Shown one piece after another: positions 27,613 to 37,455 of a stretch of DNA of 64,000 nucleotides. Numbering within the stretch: position 1 is the stretch's first letter; every line of letters begins with the position of its first letter. The stretch is from a virus. A model generated the notes under the pieces. It was not told the origin of the DNA, ran no database searches, and saw only the letters and a list, made by a program, of their open reading frames with translations. Location of the stretch: IMG/VR virus record IMGVR_UViG_3300027708_002747, positions 20,682 through 84,681 of that record; one strand, written 5' to 3'. The position numbers and the translations under genes were made by a program.

Positions 27613-29466
27613 TCAACCTTTAAGTAGTTTATCCAGTTGATTACCCATTTCTCCTAAGGATTCTTGTACTCGACTTAAATCAATAATGTCATCTTCATTC
27701 AACATACCCGAATTTTCTAAAATAATATTTAAATTTTCTTTGTTTCTTTCATTGTTTTCAGGTACTGTACCACCTTCAGCTGTTGGTGGTGATGGTGATG
27801 ACGGTGGTGCCGGTGATTCTCCTCCCATATCTCCCATTCCTCCTAAATCAGGTGGTGCTCCTAATCCACCTCCTGTATCAGTAGACCCTCCTTCAGTAGG
27901 TGTTCCTGCCGGTTCCCCTTCTTTCTTACCATATAACTTATCTAAGTTATCGAATATACCTGTATGAGTAATTACTTCAGCAGTTTTCTTAAGTTCTTCA
28001 CCTACAGCTCTTTCAATACGTTGTTGTTGTAAATCAAGTTTAATCTCATCATCAGAAAATCCAAGAATATGTTTTTTCGCCCATGACATAGATACTGCAG
28101 CAACACCACTACCTGGGTCAGCAACCATATCTTTATACAATAGAATTTTTTCTTTCCAAACATCTATCTTCATCAAATCAGCTTGAGTTGATGGATTTGT
28201 TAAACTTAAGTTAAAGTTTGATATCTCATCTTCAAAACCTAAAATGAATAAATGTATGATTGCAATTTTATTTAATTCAGAAATCATATTCTTTTGAATA
28301 CGATTGATAGTACGAGCAAAACGAATATCTTGTAATGATAAGTTCTTACCGTCACCAACAGTTTCTTCAAACCCTAAAAACGCTTTAGGAACACGAAGAG
28401 CTGTTAACAATTTCTTTTGGATATACTCGATGTCGGCAATCTCAGATAAGTTTTGAGCTCCCGGTAATGTCTCTATCGGTGACGCTTGTGCAGTATCTCT
28501 AACAGGAACAAAATAATCTTGGTCAACTGCCATTTGATTAAATCTCATATCGACATTACCTGTCTTATGGTCAACCGTTTGACTTCTCTTAAACTTGTTT
28601 GCAAATCTTTGGATATATGGTTCAACATCTGCGTCATCCATGTTTCCAACGAATACTTTGAATACACGTCTTTCAGGCGCTCTTGATGTTCTATAAATCA
28701 ACATAGCGTCTTCAGATAACAATAATTGTTTCCAAATACGACGTGCTTTTTCTAACATAGAAGTTCCATAAGGTAATCTTCTATCATCACCCAATAATCT
28801 AAAGTGAGCGACTTCCCATGTGTTAAACTCTAAATCTTTTTGTTTCCATTTGAACTTCAAATGTTTTTTTTCAGGATTGGTTGTTGAATCTGTTGAGTGA
28901 GCTCCCATACCCGCTTCCAATCTTTCAATCTCAATGATTGGTAATTGCATACATCCTATAATACCTTTTTCAGGGTCTAATTTAAGATACACAAAATTAT
29001 CACCATACTTACATGTGTTTCTTGTCCACATAGGTAAGTTAGTATTAATATCCAAAGCGTTATTAAATAAATCACCTAAAATTGATTTAATTCTTGATGA
29101 CTCAGAATAGATTTGCAACATATAACCATCCTGATTAATTGTTGTTGACTCTTCGGCATAAATGTCTAAAGCCGCACCAATTTCAGGAGTAAATTCCATT
29201 GACTCGTAGTCATAAAAAGACGATAAACGAGTTGGTTCATAAAAAACCGCTTGTGTGTATAGATTATTTTCAACCCTACCCCATTGGTTCGCTAAATAAT
29301 AAGTTTGTTGGGCTTGAAGTTTTTCTCTGTCGAATTCTGACTTGGAAGTTGTTTTTAATAACTCACTTTTATCATATTTGTACGTAGGGTAATCCTGGCC
29401 CAATAAAGAATTAGGCCCAAATGTCTGGGATAACCTCTGCCATACCGTTAGTTTATTTTCACTCAT
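27613..29466 (-). CDS. Portal vertex protein (gp20-like)
   Basis: 617 aa, forms the dodecameric ring for DNA entry and exit. Recognisable blocks include WGRVENNLYTQAVFYEPTR, MEFTPEIGAALDIYAEEST, FRLLGDDRRLPYGTSMLEKAR, MLIYRTSRAPERRVFKVFVG and RTINRIQKNMISELNKIA, all in gp20 order. The C-terminal 90 residues hold a Gly/Pro-rich linker (about 525-575) not usual in T4 gp20. A TATTTAT box (complement of 29475-29481) is 8 bases upstream. Confidence 0.93.
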   Translation of the reverse strand: MSENKLTVWQRLSQTFGPNSLLGQDYPTYKYDKSELLKTTSKSEFDREKLQAQQTYYLANQWGRVENNLYTQAVFYEPTRLSSFYDYESMEFTPEIGAALDIYAEESTTINQDGYMLQIYSESSRIKSILGDLFNNALDINTNLPMWTRNTCKYGDNFVYLKLDPEKGIIGCMQLPIIEIERLEAGMGAHSTDSTTNPEKKHLKFKWKQKDLEFNTWEVAHFRLLGDDRRLPYGTSMLEKARRIWKQLLLSEDAMLIYRTSRAPERRVFKVFVGNMDDADVEPYIQRFANKFKRSQTVDHKTGNVDMRFNQMAVDQDYFVPVRDTAQASPIETLPGAQNLSEIADIEYIQKKLLTALRVPKAFLGFEETVGDGKNLSLQDIRFARTINRIQKNMISELNKIAIIHLFILGFEDEISNFNLSLTNPSTQADLMKIDVWKEKILLYKDMVADPGSGVAAVSMSWAKKHILGFSDDEIKLDLQQQRIERAVGEELKKTAEVITHTGIFDNLDKLYGKKEGEPAGTPTEGGSTDTGGGLGAPPDLGGMGDMGGESPAPPSSPSPPTAEGGTVPENNERNKENLNIILENSGMLNEDDIIDLSRVQESLGEMGNQLDKLLKG

Positions 29467-29537
29467 ACTAAAATATAAATACTTTTAAATTAAATTAAAG
29501 TTTAATCAAAAATATGATACATAGGTTATAGTGGTTT

Positions 29538-30830
29538 TTAGTACCCAAATCTTGTCTTATACAATGCATGTTGTGCTTGTATTTGGGATAACGATAATAC
29601 ACCATTCCAAACTTTAACAAATCCTATGCTGGCAGTCTGTACTTCACTACCTAATGAACGACTAAATAATCTTAATTGATTAAATCCTCCTCCTCCGGCA
29701 TTAATTACAGAATATGCAAAATTACTTGGAGCAATACTTGTTGAAGTATACAGTGTACCTGTATTAGTTCCGGTATCCCAAGTTGCCCAATCTAAATGCC
29801 AAACTGTGTCAGCTCCAGATGATGGTAAGTTTACAGTAAAGTTTGGATAGAAAGTATTTGGGTTACCATTATAAGCCCCCATTAACCAATCTTTAACCGC
29901 CTCATTTTGAGTATTCAGCAATCTACCAGCAGATGTTACAGATAGTTTATAAGCCATAAATACTGTGTAACTTTGACTAGTAACATAATTTGGGCCTCCA
30001 TATATAGCATCCGTACCAACATTATTTGATTTAACAAAAGTTCCACCATTCGCGCTGTTCCAAGATATACTACTACTAGCGTTAGTCACTGTAACTGAAT
30101 ACGCTCCTGTTCCGGATACTGTAGAACCATTAGTTGGCATTGCCGAGTAGTACGCGGCATCTAAATCATAAACTAACGATGGTAGTCTTGTAGGTGTAGG
30201 TGTAGTAGTTGGTGTAGGTGTTTTAGTTGTAGTATTAGTTGGTGTTTGAGTAACCGTTGGAGTTACAGTTTTAGTTGGTGTAATTGAAGGTGTTGGGGTT
30301 ATTGTTGGTGTAATTGAAGGTGTTGGGGTTATTGTTGGTGTAATTGAAGGTGTTGGAGTTATAGTGTTAGTAGGAGTTTGAGTAACCGTTGGAGTTACAG
30401 TTTTAGTTGGTGTAATTGAAGGTGTTGGCGTATTAGTTGGAGTAATTGAAGGGGTTGGTGTAATAGTATTAGTCGGAGTTTGAGTGTTAGTTGGAGTTTG
30501 AGTGTTAGTTGGAGTTTGAGTGTTAGTTGGTGTTTGAGTATTAGTCGGAGTTTGGGTATTAGTTTGGGTAGGTGTCGGAGTTTGAGTATTAGTTTGGGTA
30601 GGTGTTATAGTATTAGTTGGTGTTACAGTTGGGGTAGGTGTTGTAGATGGTATTGGTGTTGGGGTAGGTGTGGGTGATAAAGGTGGACCAGGTCCATCAT
30701 TTGGTGTTTTAAAAATATTGTTAAAACCATTACTTTTATTTCTTAAAACACCAGAATTACCCTGACCATCGACAACCAGTCTTGAACCTGTGAATAAATT
30801 ACCCGATTTTTTTCTATCTCCTGTTCCCAT
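29538..30830 (-). CDS. Thr/Pro-repeat protein with C-terminal LamG-like lectin domain
   Basis: 430 aa. Residues 1-50 form a short N-terminal module, 51-222 are a mucin-like tract made of TPTNTQ and TPTPSI units, and 223-430 are a concanavalin A/LamG-like sandwich ([10 protein letters not shown] at the start, [12 protein letters not shown] and [20 protein letters not shown] at the end). This looks like a stalked surface adhesin, perhaps displayed on the head or tail to bind glycans. It sits between terminase and portal genes, an unusual place for such a gene, with a 6-base gap to terminase. The Thr-rich stalk is a possible glycosylation target. Confidence 0.75.
   Translation of the reverse strand: MGTGDRKKSGNLFTGSRLVVDGQGNSGVLRNKSNGFNNIFKTPNDGPGPPLSPTPTPTPIPSTTPTPTVTPTNTITPTQTNTQTPTPTQTNTQTPTNTQTPTNTQTPTNTQTPTNTQTPTNTITPTPSITPTNTPTPSITPTKTVTPTVTQTPTNTITPTPSITPTITPTPSITPTITPTPSITPTKTVTPTVTQTPTNTTTKTPTPTTTPTPTRLPSLVYDLDAAYYSAMPTNGSTVSGTGAYSVTVTNASSSISWNSANGGTFVKSNNVGTDAIYGGPNYVTSQSYTVFMAYKLSVTSAGRLLNTQNEAVKDWLMGAYNGNPNTFYPNFTVNLPSSGADTVWHLDWATWDTGTNTGTLYTSTSIAPSNFAYSVINAGGGGFNQLRLFSRSLGSEVQTASIGFVKVWNGVLSLSQIQAQHALYKTRFGY
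30190..30678. repeat. Tandem repeats encoding the Thr/Pro stalk
   Basis: Coding minisatellite. Units of 18 bases (complement of GTTGGAGTTTGAGTGTTA) run around 30475-30540, and 30-base units run at 30271-30300, 30301-30330 and 30331-30360 with at most a few mismatches. A longer segment repeats with a 132-base period (about 30244 and 30376). Copy number could change by slippage without shifting frame, since all units are multiples of three. Confidence 0.85.
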
Positions 30831-30836
30831 ATAATA

Positions 30837-32582
30837 TTATCTTCGTCCCCCGAATAACCATAAATAGTTTTCGTAGTCACTTTTAGTCGCTTCTCGTTTA
30901 AAGTTTTCTTGTTGATGTGAAATTACTGGGTCTGTAAATTGTCTTCTGTTAAATTCATTTGTATTAACAGTCCACGAATCAATCATCGCCTTTGTTTGAT
31001 TTGTTACCTTATTCAGAGATGAAAATGATGTTTCACCAACATAAAGAGCCATGGCAACTGACATAATCAAGTCATCATGTTGTCCCTTTTGGTGGTCAGG
31101 TCGTCCATTCACATAAATAAATGTGTTCATTTCATTTAACAACCTACTTGAATTTATTCTAAATCCATGTCTTAAATATTCTTCAAATGTTGCAATAATT
31201 TGAACTCTTTTAGCATTAAAGTTAATTCCCGGTATTTTTTCTGTTGCCTTTGGGTCGTATTGCCACTTATTTGAAATATCAACTCCATCAACATACACAT
31301 TTCTATATCCCAACTCTCTCAATCGTAAAGATGTTGTAACTCCCATACCACCAGTAATATCCACAACAATAAATGCGTTATACATATTACCCCATTTATA
31401 ACATATTTCAGCCAAAGTGTCAGGAGGAAGTTTACCAACATACTCAGCGACCTGTTCTCTTGTATCAAAATCAACAATTTGAAATGTTGAGAAGTCCTCA
31501 CTGTCACCACGAGATACGTCAACACCCATAATATATTTTTTACCTATTTCAGGTTCTTTCCAAATCCATAGTCCACCACCCATCATCTTTGTAGGCGGCT
31601 CCTTAACCATATTTACTCTTAAATCTTCTAACATATCAGAATTAAATACATTATCCCCCGAACCAAGAAACGCACATTCCAACTCCTGATTAACCTTACG
31701 TTTATCGTATTTAAGTTTCTTTACCATTGATTCATACCAAGAAGAACTTGGTTTGTACCCCTGAGAAATTAATTCTTTTATTTCATCAAAGTTTTTTTCC
31801 TTATTGTTATATTCAATAATTTCAACATTTGGGTATTCATTACGATTTAAATAATAATGAATAACATCTTTAACGTTGATTAATGATAAATCTTTAGCAT
31901 ATCTTGGGTCTTTCCACCAAACCATTGGGGAAATTTTAAATTCATTCATTCCCTTTAACGCTTGGTCGTAAATTTCATAATAGATTGCGTCATATCCGTT
32001 TGGTGTTGATACAACTATCACCTTACCACCTGTTGATAAGGATGCCATACAAGCCGCCCAAAAATCACTATCGGCCTCAATGTACGCAGCCTCATCAAAT
32101 ATTAATATTGTGGGGGTATAACCACGAAGAGCATCCTTAGATGTTGCAACCGCCTTAACTTCACATCCATTTGTTAATTTAAAATGTCTTTGTGAGTTTT
32201 TTTCAGATGAAAAACCAACACCAACCCAACTAGGCCATTGGTCGGTAAATCCTCTAATCTTATTTGCAACTTCAACCGCAGTATCCAACTTATTTGCAAT
32301 AATCAAAACTTTTTCAGGACTATTCTTTTTAGCAAAAACAAGTTTTTTTGATGACCAAGCGGCAGTTACCGTAGATACACCAGCTTGTCTATACTTTAAT
32401 GCAATATTTTCATTATAATTTTCGTAATCCTCAACCAAACTAATTTGGTCAGGGAATAACTCTAACGGGACATACTTTGAAACAGTGTTGTCATATGTCT
32501 GTAAATAAGTTTTAAGGGCGTATGGTGTTGATTTCATACACTTGGCATACTCCATTAAAACGGCTTCTCTAGATAAACTCAT
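30837..32582 (-). CDS. Terminase large subunit (gp17-like)
   Basis: 581 aa DNA-packaging motor. The ATPase has Walker A RQAGVST (65-71), Walker B ILIFDEAAYIE (about 160) and the coupling motif VVSTPNG. The nuclease has MGVDVSRGDSEDFS (about 350), IVVDITGGMG and the final HDDLIMSVAMAL. Length and order match T4-type TerL. A TATTTAT box (complement of 32588-32594) is 5 bases upstream, and a terminator stands before it. Confidence 0.95.
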   Translation of the reverse strand: MSLSREAVLMEYAKCMKSTPYALKTYLQTYDNTVSKYVPLELFPDQISLVEDYENYNENIALKYRQAGVSTVTAAWSSKKLVFAKKNSPEKVLIIANKLDTAVEVANKIRGFTDQWPSWVGVGFSSEKNSQRHFKLTNGCEVKAVATSKDALRGYTPTILIFDEAAYIEADSDFWAACMASLSTGGKVIVVSTPNGYDAIYYEIYDQALKGMNEFKISPMVWWKDPRYAKDLSLINVKDVIHYYLNRNEYPNVEIIEYNNKEKNFDEIKELISQGYKPSSSWYESMVKKLKYDKRKVNQELECAFLGSGDNVFNSDMLEDLRVNMVKEPPTKMMGGGLWIWKEPEIGKKYIMGVDVSRGDSEDFSTFQIVDFDTREQVAEYVGKLPPDTLAEICYKWGNMYNAFIVVDITGGMGVTTSLRLRELGYRNVYVDGVDISNKWQYDPKATEKIPGINFNAKRVQIIATFEEYLRHGFRINSSRLLNEMNTFIYVNGRPDHQKGQHDDLIMSVAMALYVGETSFSSLNKVTNQTKAMIDSWTVNTNEFNRRQFTDPVISHQQENFKREATKSDYENYLWLFGGRR

Positions 32583-32614
32583 ATACTATAAATATAAAAT
32601 TTATATAAAAATAG

Positions 32615-32640
32615 AAAACCCTTCATCTCTGAAGGGTTTT
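32615..32640. terminator. Rho-independent terminator upstream of terminase
   Basis: Stem AAAACCCTTCA/TGAAGGGTTTT with TCTC loop, ending the leftward unit that finishes at 32648. Confidence 0.8.
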
Positions 32641-32647
32641 AAAGTTT

Positions 32648-33955
32648 TTAGTTGATACCTAATCCTTTTAAAAAGTCATCAAAATCCTCATCATCATCGT
32701 CGTCATCATCATCCTCATATTTTTTCATAGTATCTTCATACTCATATCCTTTTAGTTCTTCAACAATTTCATCAACCATGTCTTTCACCATTTTCTTTCC
32801 TTTTGGTGAACCTGATAAAATTTCACGAGCCATCGCAAAAAATTCGTTTGGAGTAAGTTCAGCAAACTTAACAAGGAAATATTGTTGTAAGTTTCTCTTA
32901 TCGTCATCAAATAACTCATCAGGATAAGACTCACGGAACTTTTGCCAAATAACTGGACCTAATCTCATATCCCAAATTTCACCGACAACAGTATCTTGTG
33001 AGTTAATCACCGCCTCTTGTCTTGTCTTATCTTTTGGTAATCCGTATGTTCCCGCAATTTCCATAACACCTTTAGCAAGTTCATGAATAAGGATTGGTAA
33101 GTTAACACCACGAGCCTTTACTGTTGGTGGGTCAGTCTTAGCATCCAATTCAGACATACCAAAAGTAGATTCTCCATCACCCGCCATACCTTGAACCATT
33201 GAGTCAGGCATTAACCAATAAAGTGAATCCGCAAATGACATAAACACACCATACAAATTTAATAACCTTGGGTTAATAGCATTTAACTCTCTGTTTAATA
33301 ATTCAAACATATAAGAAGATTGTTTAGCAGCACCTTGAATAAGTGAGTTAATAAATCTTCTTTTAGCCTTCTCTAAATCAAATTGTTCAAATGAGTCCAT
33401 GAAATCTTCAAGTTGTTCTTGTTCTTCTTCAGAACCAAACATATTTTCAATTTCTTCTTCACTTGGTTCCTCACCTTTAGGTGATAACTTACTTGAATCA
33501 ATGTCATTTGGTTTAACCAACTTTACATCATATTGTAAAGCTCCTTCAGGAATTGCAAATTCTTTTTGAACAACTTCAATTGCAAGTTCTTCCAAATATT
33601 CTTTATTTTCAGATTCAATTTGAGCAATTTCTCGCATTGCGTTCATCACCATCATTTGAAGTTGCATCATCGAATTTTCTGATGTAACATCTTGAAGACC
33701 TGTATATCTTTTTAATCTGTTGATAACCTCTTTAAATCTTTGTGATGCAATAAGTTGCTCAAAGTTAGATGGTTTATCGGGACCTTCAGGTGTAATTTCA
33801 GGAAATGCTTTACTACCTGAATGAGGAGTTTCACCTTTTTCAAATTTAGATTGAATATCAGGAGCCATTCTTTCAGGACCTTCGTACCCAATAGGAGCCT
33901 CATTAATTCGGCTAATCAATCTTTTAACTAATTGTTCTTTTTTCATCTTACTCAC
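32648..33955 (-). CDS. Putative virion protein with leader and Asp-rich tail
   Basis: 435 aa. Residues 1-19 (KRLISRINE/A at the end) form a targeting-like leader whose site I-N-E/A equals the one in the capsid protein. The middle is helical (QLQMMVMNAMREIAQIESEN and similar) and the last 25 residues carry a run of about eight Asp. A region around residues 270-330 (LPILIHELAKGVMEIAGTYG) contains HELAK, which lacks the second His of a zincin. It overlaps its upstream neighbour by 8 bases. Not recognised by family. Confidence 0.6.
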   Translation of the reverse strand: MSKMKKEQLVKRLISRINEAPIGYEGPERMAPDIQSKFEKGETPHSGSKAFPEITPEGPDKPSNFEQLIASQRFKEVINRLKRYTGLQDVTSENSMMQLQMMVMNAMREIAQIESENKEYLEELAIEVVQKEFAIPEGALQYDVKLVKPNDIDSSKLSPKGEEPSEEEIENMFGSEEEQEQLEDFMDSFEQFDLEKAKRRFINSLIQGAAKQSSYMFELLNRELNAINPRLLNLYGVFMSFADSLYWLMPDSMVQGMAGDGESTFGMSELDAKTDPPTVKARGVNLPILIHELAKGVMEIAGTYGLPKDKTRQEAVINSQDTVVGEIWDMRLGPVIWQKFRESYPDELFDDDKRNLQQYFLVKFAELTPNEFFAMAREILSGSPKGKKMVKDMVDEIVEELKGYEYEDTMKKYEDDDDDDDDEDFDDFLKGLGIN

Positions 33956-34841
33956 CTTTTAATTTAATATTCATTTTACCAAAACTTAAATATTTTGGTA
34001 ATTCACCTTTTGGTCTTGGGTCTGTGTTAGGAGCTGGTTGGTAAGGATTTTTTCTAGGAGTTATTGTTGTCCTTTCCTTTTCTTTAGTTTTTTCCTTTTC
34101 CTTAGTTCCTGAACCTTTTGGTCTTGGTTCAGTATTAGGAGCTGGTTGATAAGGATTTTTTCTAGTTGGAGTTGTCGTTCTTTCCTTTTCTTTAGTTCTT
34201 TCCTTTTCTTTTGTTCCTGAAGATTCTTTCATTTCGGTCATTTCAGAGGATTCTTTAGTCATTTTTTTTCTCATTAAATTCATTAAATCTTTTTTAGTAA
34301 TTGCTGGTCTTATGTTAGCTTCAACAATCTCTCTCATTTTTTGTTCCAAAATTACTTCATATGGATTTTTACCTTCTTTTAATGACTTTTTGACATCAAG
34401 AACACATCTTTCAAATTTCTTATCTTCACCTTTAGTGTAATCATCTTTCTTTTTACCATTTAAACCTAATGATGATGTACAGATTGCCCAAGGATTTTTT
34501 TCAACTTTTTTCTTTGGTTTTTTATTTTCTTCCATTGGGGTTGCGGTAACCGTATTATCAGTATTTTTCTTTATTGAATACCCTTTATCGTTTGCGGGAA
34601 CTACTCCACCTTTGTCTCCAATCTTATATGATGGTTTTCCAGGTACTGGCGTAACTTGTTCTTTAGATTCAGTTTTTTTAACTGAAGCCATTCTACCAAT
34701 AGGTTTATCCATTCCAACAAACCCTTGAGCATTTACCATACCCTCATGTAAGTTTTTAATTTCTCTTAATGTCATCTTTGATAGAGTGCTTTTACTAACA
34801 CCCATCTTAAGAATTTCTTGGATTTGTTTTTCTGTTACCAT
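33948..34841 (-). CDS. Basic virion-associated protein with 36-aa repeat
   Basis: 297 aa from the ATG at 34841; the TTG at 34868 is less likely. Residues about 110-165 hold the module NPWAICTSSLGLNGKKKDDY plus FERCVLDVKKSL, found in several phage virion proteins. The C-terminal third has two copies of a 36-residue unit rich in Thr-Lys-Glu-Lys and ending RKNPYQPAPNT-PRPKG. No enzyme motif. It overlaps both neighbours, so all are in one operon. Confidence 0.6.
   Translation of the reverse strand: MVTEKQIQEILKMGVSKSTLSKMTLREIKNLHEGMVNAQGFVGMDKPIGRMASVKKTESKEQVTPVPGKPSYKIGDKGGVVPANDKGYSIKKNTDNTVTATPMEENKKPKKKVEKNPWAICTSSLGLNGKKKDDYTKGEDKKFERCVLDVKKSLKEGKNPYEVILEQKMREIVEANIRPAITKKDLMNLMRKKMTKESSEMTEMKESSGTKEKERTKEKERTTTPTRKNPYQPAPNTEPRPKGSGTKEKEKTKEKERTTITPRKNPYQPAPNTDPRPKGELPKYLSFGKMNIKLKGE
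34006..34221. repeat. 108-base direct repeat, two copies
   Basis: Copies at 34006-34113 and 34114-34221, in phase with the reading frame (36 residues each), differing at a small number of bases. Confidence 0.8.
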
Positions 34842-35226
34842 TTTCTTCAAATTCTTTATAATACTCAAGGATTATATCCTTTTCGTATAGTTTATCTTTA
34901 ACTTGTTGTTCACTCATTCCAAAGTGAAACACTAATCTATTATCTATATCACTATCTTTTTCCCAACCTAACGCAACAACATTATCAATTGCGTCTTTCA
35001 TACAAAAAAAATCGGAGTTTTGAACGAGCTCCATATCTATTCCGTCTCTATTCAATACTCCTACTTTTTTAATTTCTTCAGTGTCAGGTGGTGTTGGGTT
35101 TCCATTTGCAGGATTTGTGTCCCAATCATCACCAAATACATCAGTGGTTTCTGAGAAAATAAACTCGTAAGTTTTATTCCCTCTATAATTTGCCCCTAGT
35201 CCGTTAATAAAAACTAAATAACTCAT
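34807..35226 (-). CDS. Hypothetical virion-cluster protein
   Basis: 139 aa, acidic, beta-rich at the start (SYLVFINGLGANYRGNKTYE) with FIFSETTDVFGDDWD and a helical C-terminus. Not recognised. It overlaps its upstream neighbour by 4 bases and its downstream neighbour by 35, which implies tight coupling in the head/neck operon. Confidence 0.6.
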   Translation of the reverse strand: MSYLVFINGLGANYRGNKTYEFIFSETTDVFGDDWDTNPANGNPTPPDTEEIKKVGVLNRDGIDMELVQNSDFFCMKDAIDNVVALGWEKDSDIDNRLVFHFGMSEQQVKDKLYEKDIILEYYKEFEENGNRKTNPRNS

Positions 35227-36452
35227 AGGATATTACCTTGTGGAGATACCTTAAGTTGTTTGTTATTATTTTCAAAAACTAAATTACCTTTATTTGTTTT
35301 ACCAACAAAAGTTATAAATGGGAAATTATTAACAATCTTTTTTGATATCTCAGATTGGGATTCAGTTAAAGATAATCTTTCAATTTCTTTATTGTATTTT
35401 GCCTTTCTTGATTCAGAAATAATTTTTTGTTCTTTCTTTTTTTCATTAACAAACTTCTTTTCATTTTCGTTAACTACAACATATTTCTTTAAAATTTTGT
35501 CAACTTGAGATTCTCCAAAAACTTTAGAGAACATTCCGTCTAAATAATCTGCTTCACCCATTTCCTCAGGTTTTGGCTCTTCTTCAGTTGAAGTTTCTTC
35601 TGAATCAACATTAAATTCATCACTTTCTTCATCTTCTGAACCCATATCTTCCATTCCGTAATTAGATTCTTCTTCACTATCAAATCTTGTTAAGATTTCT
35701 TCTTTATCTTCTTCATCTAATGAATTTAAATCTAAAGAAGATAATATAGAATTAATAACATATTTTACATCTTTACTTGATAATTCTTCTTCATTACCCG
35801 AATAATCTCTAATTTTTTGAGCCAACTTACCAGTTAACTTTTGGATAGATTTAAATGTAACGGGTTCACCACCTTCTGAAGGTTCTCCACCCATATCTTC
35901 CATATCAGTATCCATTTCTTCACCTTCAGGTGATGTTGGCATTTCATCTGATGACGGTCCCATATCTAAAGATGTGTCCTCAGGTGCAGGAGCCGGTGAT
36001 GGCTCAGGTGATGGTGATGGAGCCGGTGGTGGTAAATCTGAAGGAGCTTCAGTCGGAGCTTCAACCTTAGGTTGAGGTGTTTTCAACATATACTTTTTAT
36101 CTTCAGTGAATAAAGATATACCTTCGCTAATACCATTGACTCTATTAATTTCACCAGCCATTAAATTTAATTTTCTCATTGCCGATGAATATGACGAAAA
36201 ATGTTTTCTATTTTTAATATTGTCAATATATTCAGATGTTGATTCATTAATTGATTTCTTAATGATGTAACCCAATCTTTCTTTAACAATTGCATATGTG
36301 TTACCATCTGCTAAAGTTATTTTATAATCAACAGAGGATGTTTCATTTATAGAATTTGGAATTACTTCTTTATACTTAGCAATCTCCATGATTCTTTGTA
36401 ATTTTTCATTTCCTTGTAGTTTTTCACTACCTATTGGTTTTAATTTACTCAT
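35223..36452 (-). CDS. Acidic Pro-rich putative structural protein
   Basis: 409 aa. The N-terminal 125 residues are a folded domain (KITLADGNTYAIVKERLGYI), residues about 127-205 are Pro/Ala/Ser/Asp-rich, 205-320 are very acidic, and the last 80 residues form a basic helix plus a small beta tail (ITFVGKTNKGNLVFENNNKQ). Composition is scaffold-like. No family recognised. Confidence 0.6.
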   Translation of the reverse strand: MSKLKPIGSEKLQGNEKLQRIMEIAKYKEVIPNSINETSSVDYKITLADGNTYAIVKERLGYIIKKSINESTSEYIDNIKNRKHFSSYSSAMRKLNLMAGEINRVNGISEGISLFTEDKKYMLKTPQPKVEAPTEAPSDLPPPAPSPSPEPSPAPAPEDTSLDMGPSSDEMPTSPEGEEMDTDMEDMGGEPSEGGEPVTFKSIQKLTGKLAQKIRDYSGNEEELSSKDVKYVINSILSSLDLNSLDEEDKEEILTRFDSEEESNYGMEDMGSEDEESDEFNVDSEETSTEEEPKPEEMGEADYLDGMFSKVFGESQVDKILKKYVVVNENEKKFVNEKKKEQKIISESRKAKYNKEIERLSLTESQSEISKKIVNNFPFITFVGKTNKGNLVFENNNKQLKVSPQGNIL

Positions 36453-36457
36453 TTTTT

Positions 36458-36643
36458 TTAATTATTTAATCCGTTAAATCCGCCAAGGGTTATTGCATTT
36501 AATTGAACAACAGTATCTGCAGAACTTGCCATACCATTATAAATTGGGTGGGGTTGAATTGCTGAGACACAACCCTCGCAGTTTGTTGCTCCAGTGAAAT
36601 TAATTAACTTATACGTATAAGTTCCAGACGAAAATACTGCCAT
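36458..36643 (-). CDS. Small hypothetical protein
   Basis: 61 aa, Gly/Ala/Asn-rich, with a CEGC pair (residues 22-25). Beta-rich by inspection and likely a small virion component given its place. A TATTTAT box (complement of 36658-36664) lies 14 bases upstream. Confidence 0.55.
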   Translation of the reverse strand: MAVFSSGTYTYKLINFTGATNCEGCVSAIQPHPIYNGMASSADTVVQLNAITLGGFNGLNN

Positions 36644-36673
36644 ATTATTTTTTCTTTATAAATATACAGAAAA

Positions 36674-37435
36674 TTAGGATTTTTTTAGATTAAGTAAAAA
36701 ATCTACGTTTTGTTCCATTAAAGATAGCTCTTTATCTAAAAGATTATTTTCTAAATTAAATAATTTCTCTAAATAATCACTTCTTCTTAAGTATTTAAAC
36801 ACCAAATTCTCGTAAGAATATTCACCTTCTTTCTTAAGACCTGAACTACGATATTTTTTAAGTTTTTCTTTAAACTTTTTAATATATTCTCTTGCTTCGT
36901 CAATATCTTTTTCAGTTGCGTTATCTACAACAGTATCAATTTGACTTTTCCAATGATTAATTTTTGATTTAAGAATTTTTGTATCAATGTTTGAATCTTC
37001 TTTTTCAGGTTTTACATCCCATTCATCATATAGAACTGAATAAACTCCTGAACTAAAATGTGCTTCAGTCTCGTTTTGAACATATAACTCAACTTCATAT
37101 CCAAAGATTTTAATATCGTGATTGGTATTAAAAATAGTTTTTTTAACTTTAAACAACTCTTCGTAAAGTGATAGTTCAGTGTCTGAGAATTGAATAAAAT
37201 CACAAACAACGTGAAGGTCAATATCAGAATACTCTGACCAATTATAATTGGCTAAAGAACCTGTGAAAATAACGTCCTCAATTAATAAAGGAACTCCAAT
37301 AAAATCAATAAATTCATTAGCAGTTTGAAGTAGTTTTTCCCTAACTTCTTTTCTCAATTGCATATTCTCATCCCAAATTTTTGAGTTGAGCTCATCCTTA
37401 GAGAAAAAACTTTTGATTATATTATTATCTTTCAC
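36674..37435 (-). CDS. Pol-beta superfamily nucleotidyltransferase-like protein
   Basis: 253 aa. DVIFTGSLANYNWSEYSDID followed by LHVV is the GS-x9-D-x-D active site of the Pol-beta nucleotidyltransferase superfamily, which moves an NMP to a protein, RNA or small molecule. The C-terminal 110 residues are a helical, charged domain. The start is a GTG at 37435, chosen because a TATTTAT box (complement of 37441-37447) sits right before it. Substrate unknown. Confidence 0.7.
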   Translation of the reverse strand: MKDNNIIKSFFSKDELNSKIWDENMQLRKEVREKLLQTANEFIDFIGVPLLIEDVIFTGSLANYNWSEYSDIDLHVVCDFIQFSDTELSLYEELFKVKKTIFNTNHDIKIFGYEVELYVQNETEAHFSSGVYSVLYDEWDVKPEKEDSNIDTKILKSKINHWKSQIDTVVDNATEKDIDEAREYIKKFKEKLKKYRSSGLKKEGEYSYENLVFKYLRRSDYLEKLFNLENNLLDKELSLMEQNVDFLLNLKKS

Positions 37436-37455
37436 AAATAATAAATATCAACTAA

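Noticed and set aside
30190-30678. CRISPR-like repeat array
   Set aside because: The repeats are short, contiguous, in frame and encode the Thr/Pro stalk; no spacers are present.
29538-30830. Diversity-generating retroelement target
   Set aside because: No reverse transcriptase or template repeat is seen in the window.
32648-33955. HELAK segment as zincin active site
   Set aside because: The second His of HExxH is missing and no third ligand is evident.
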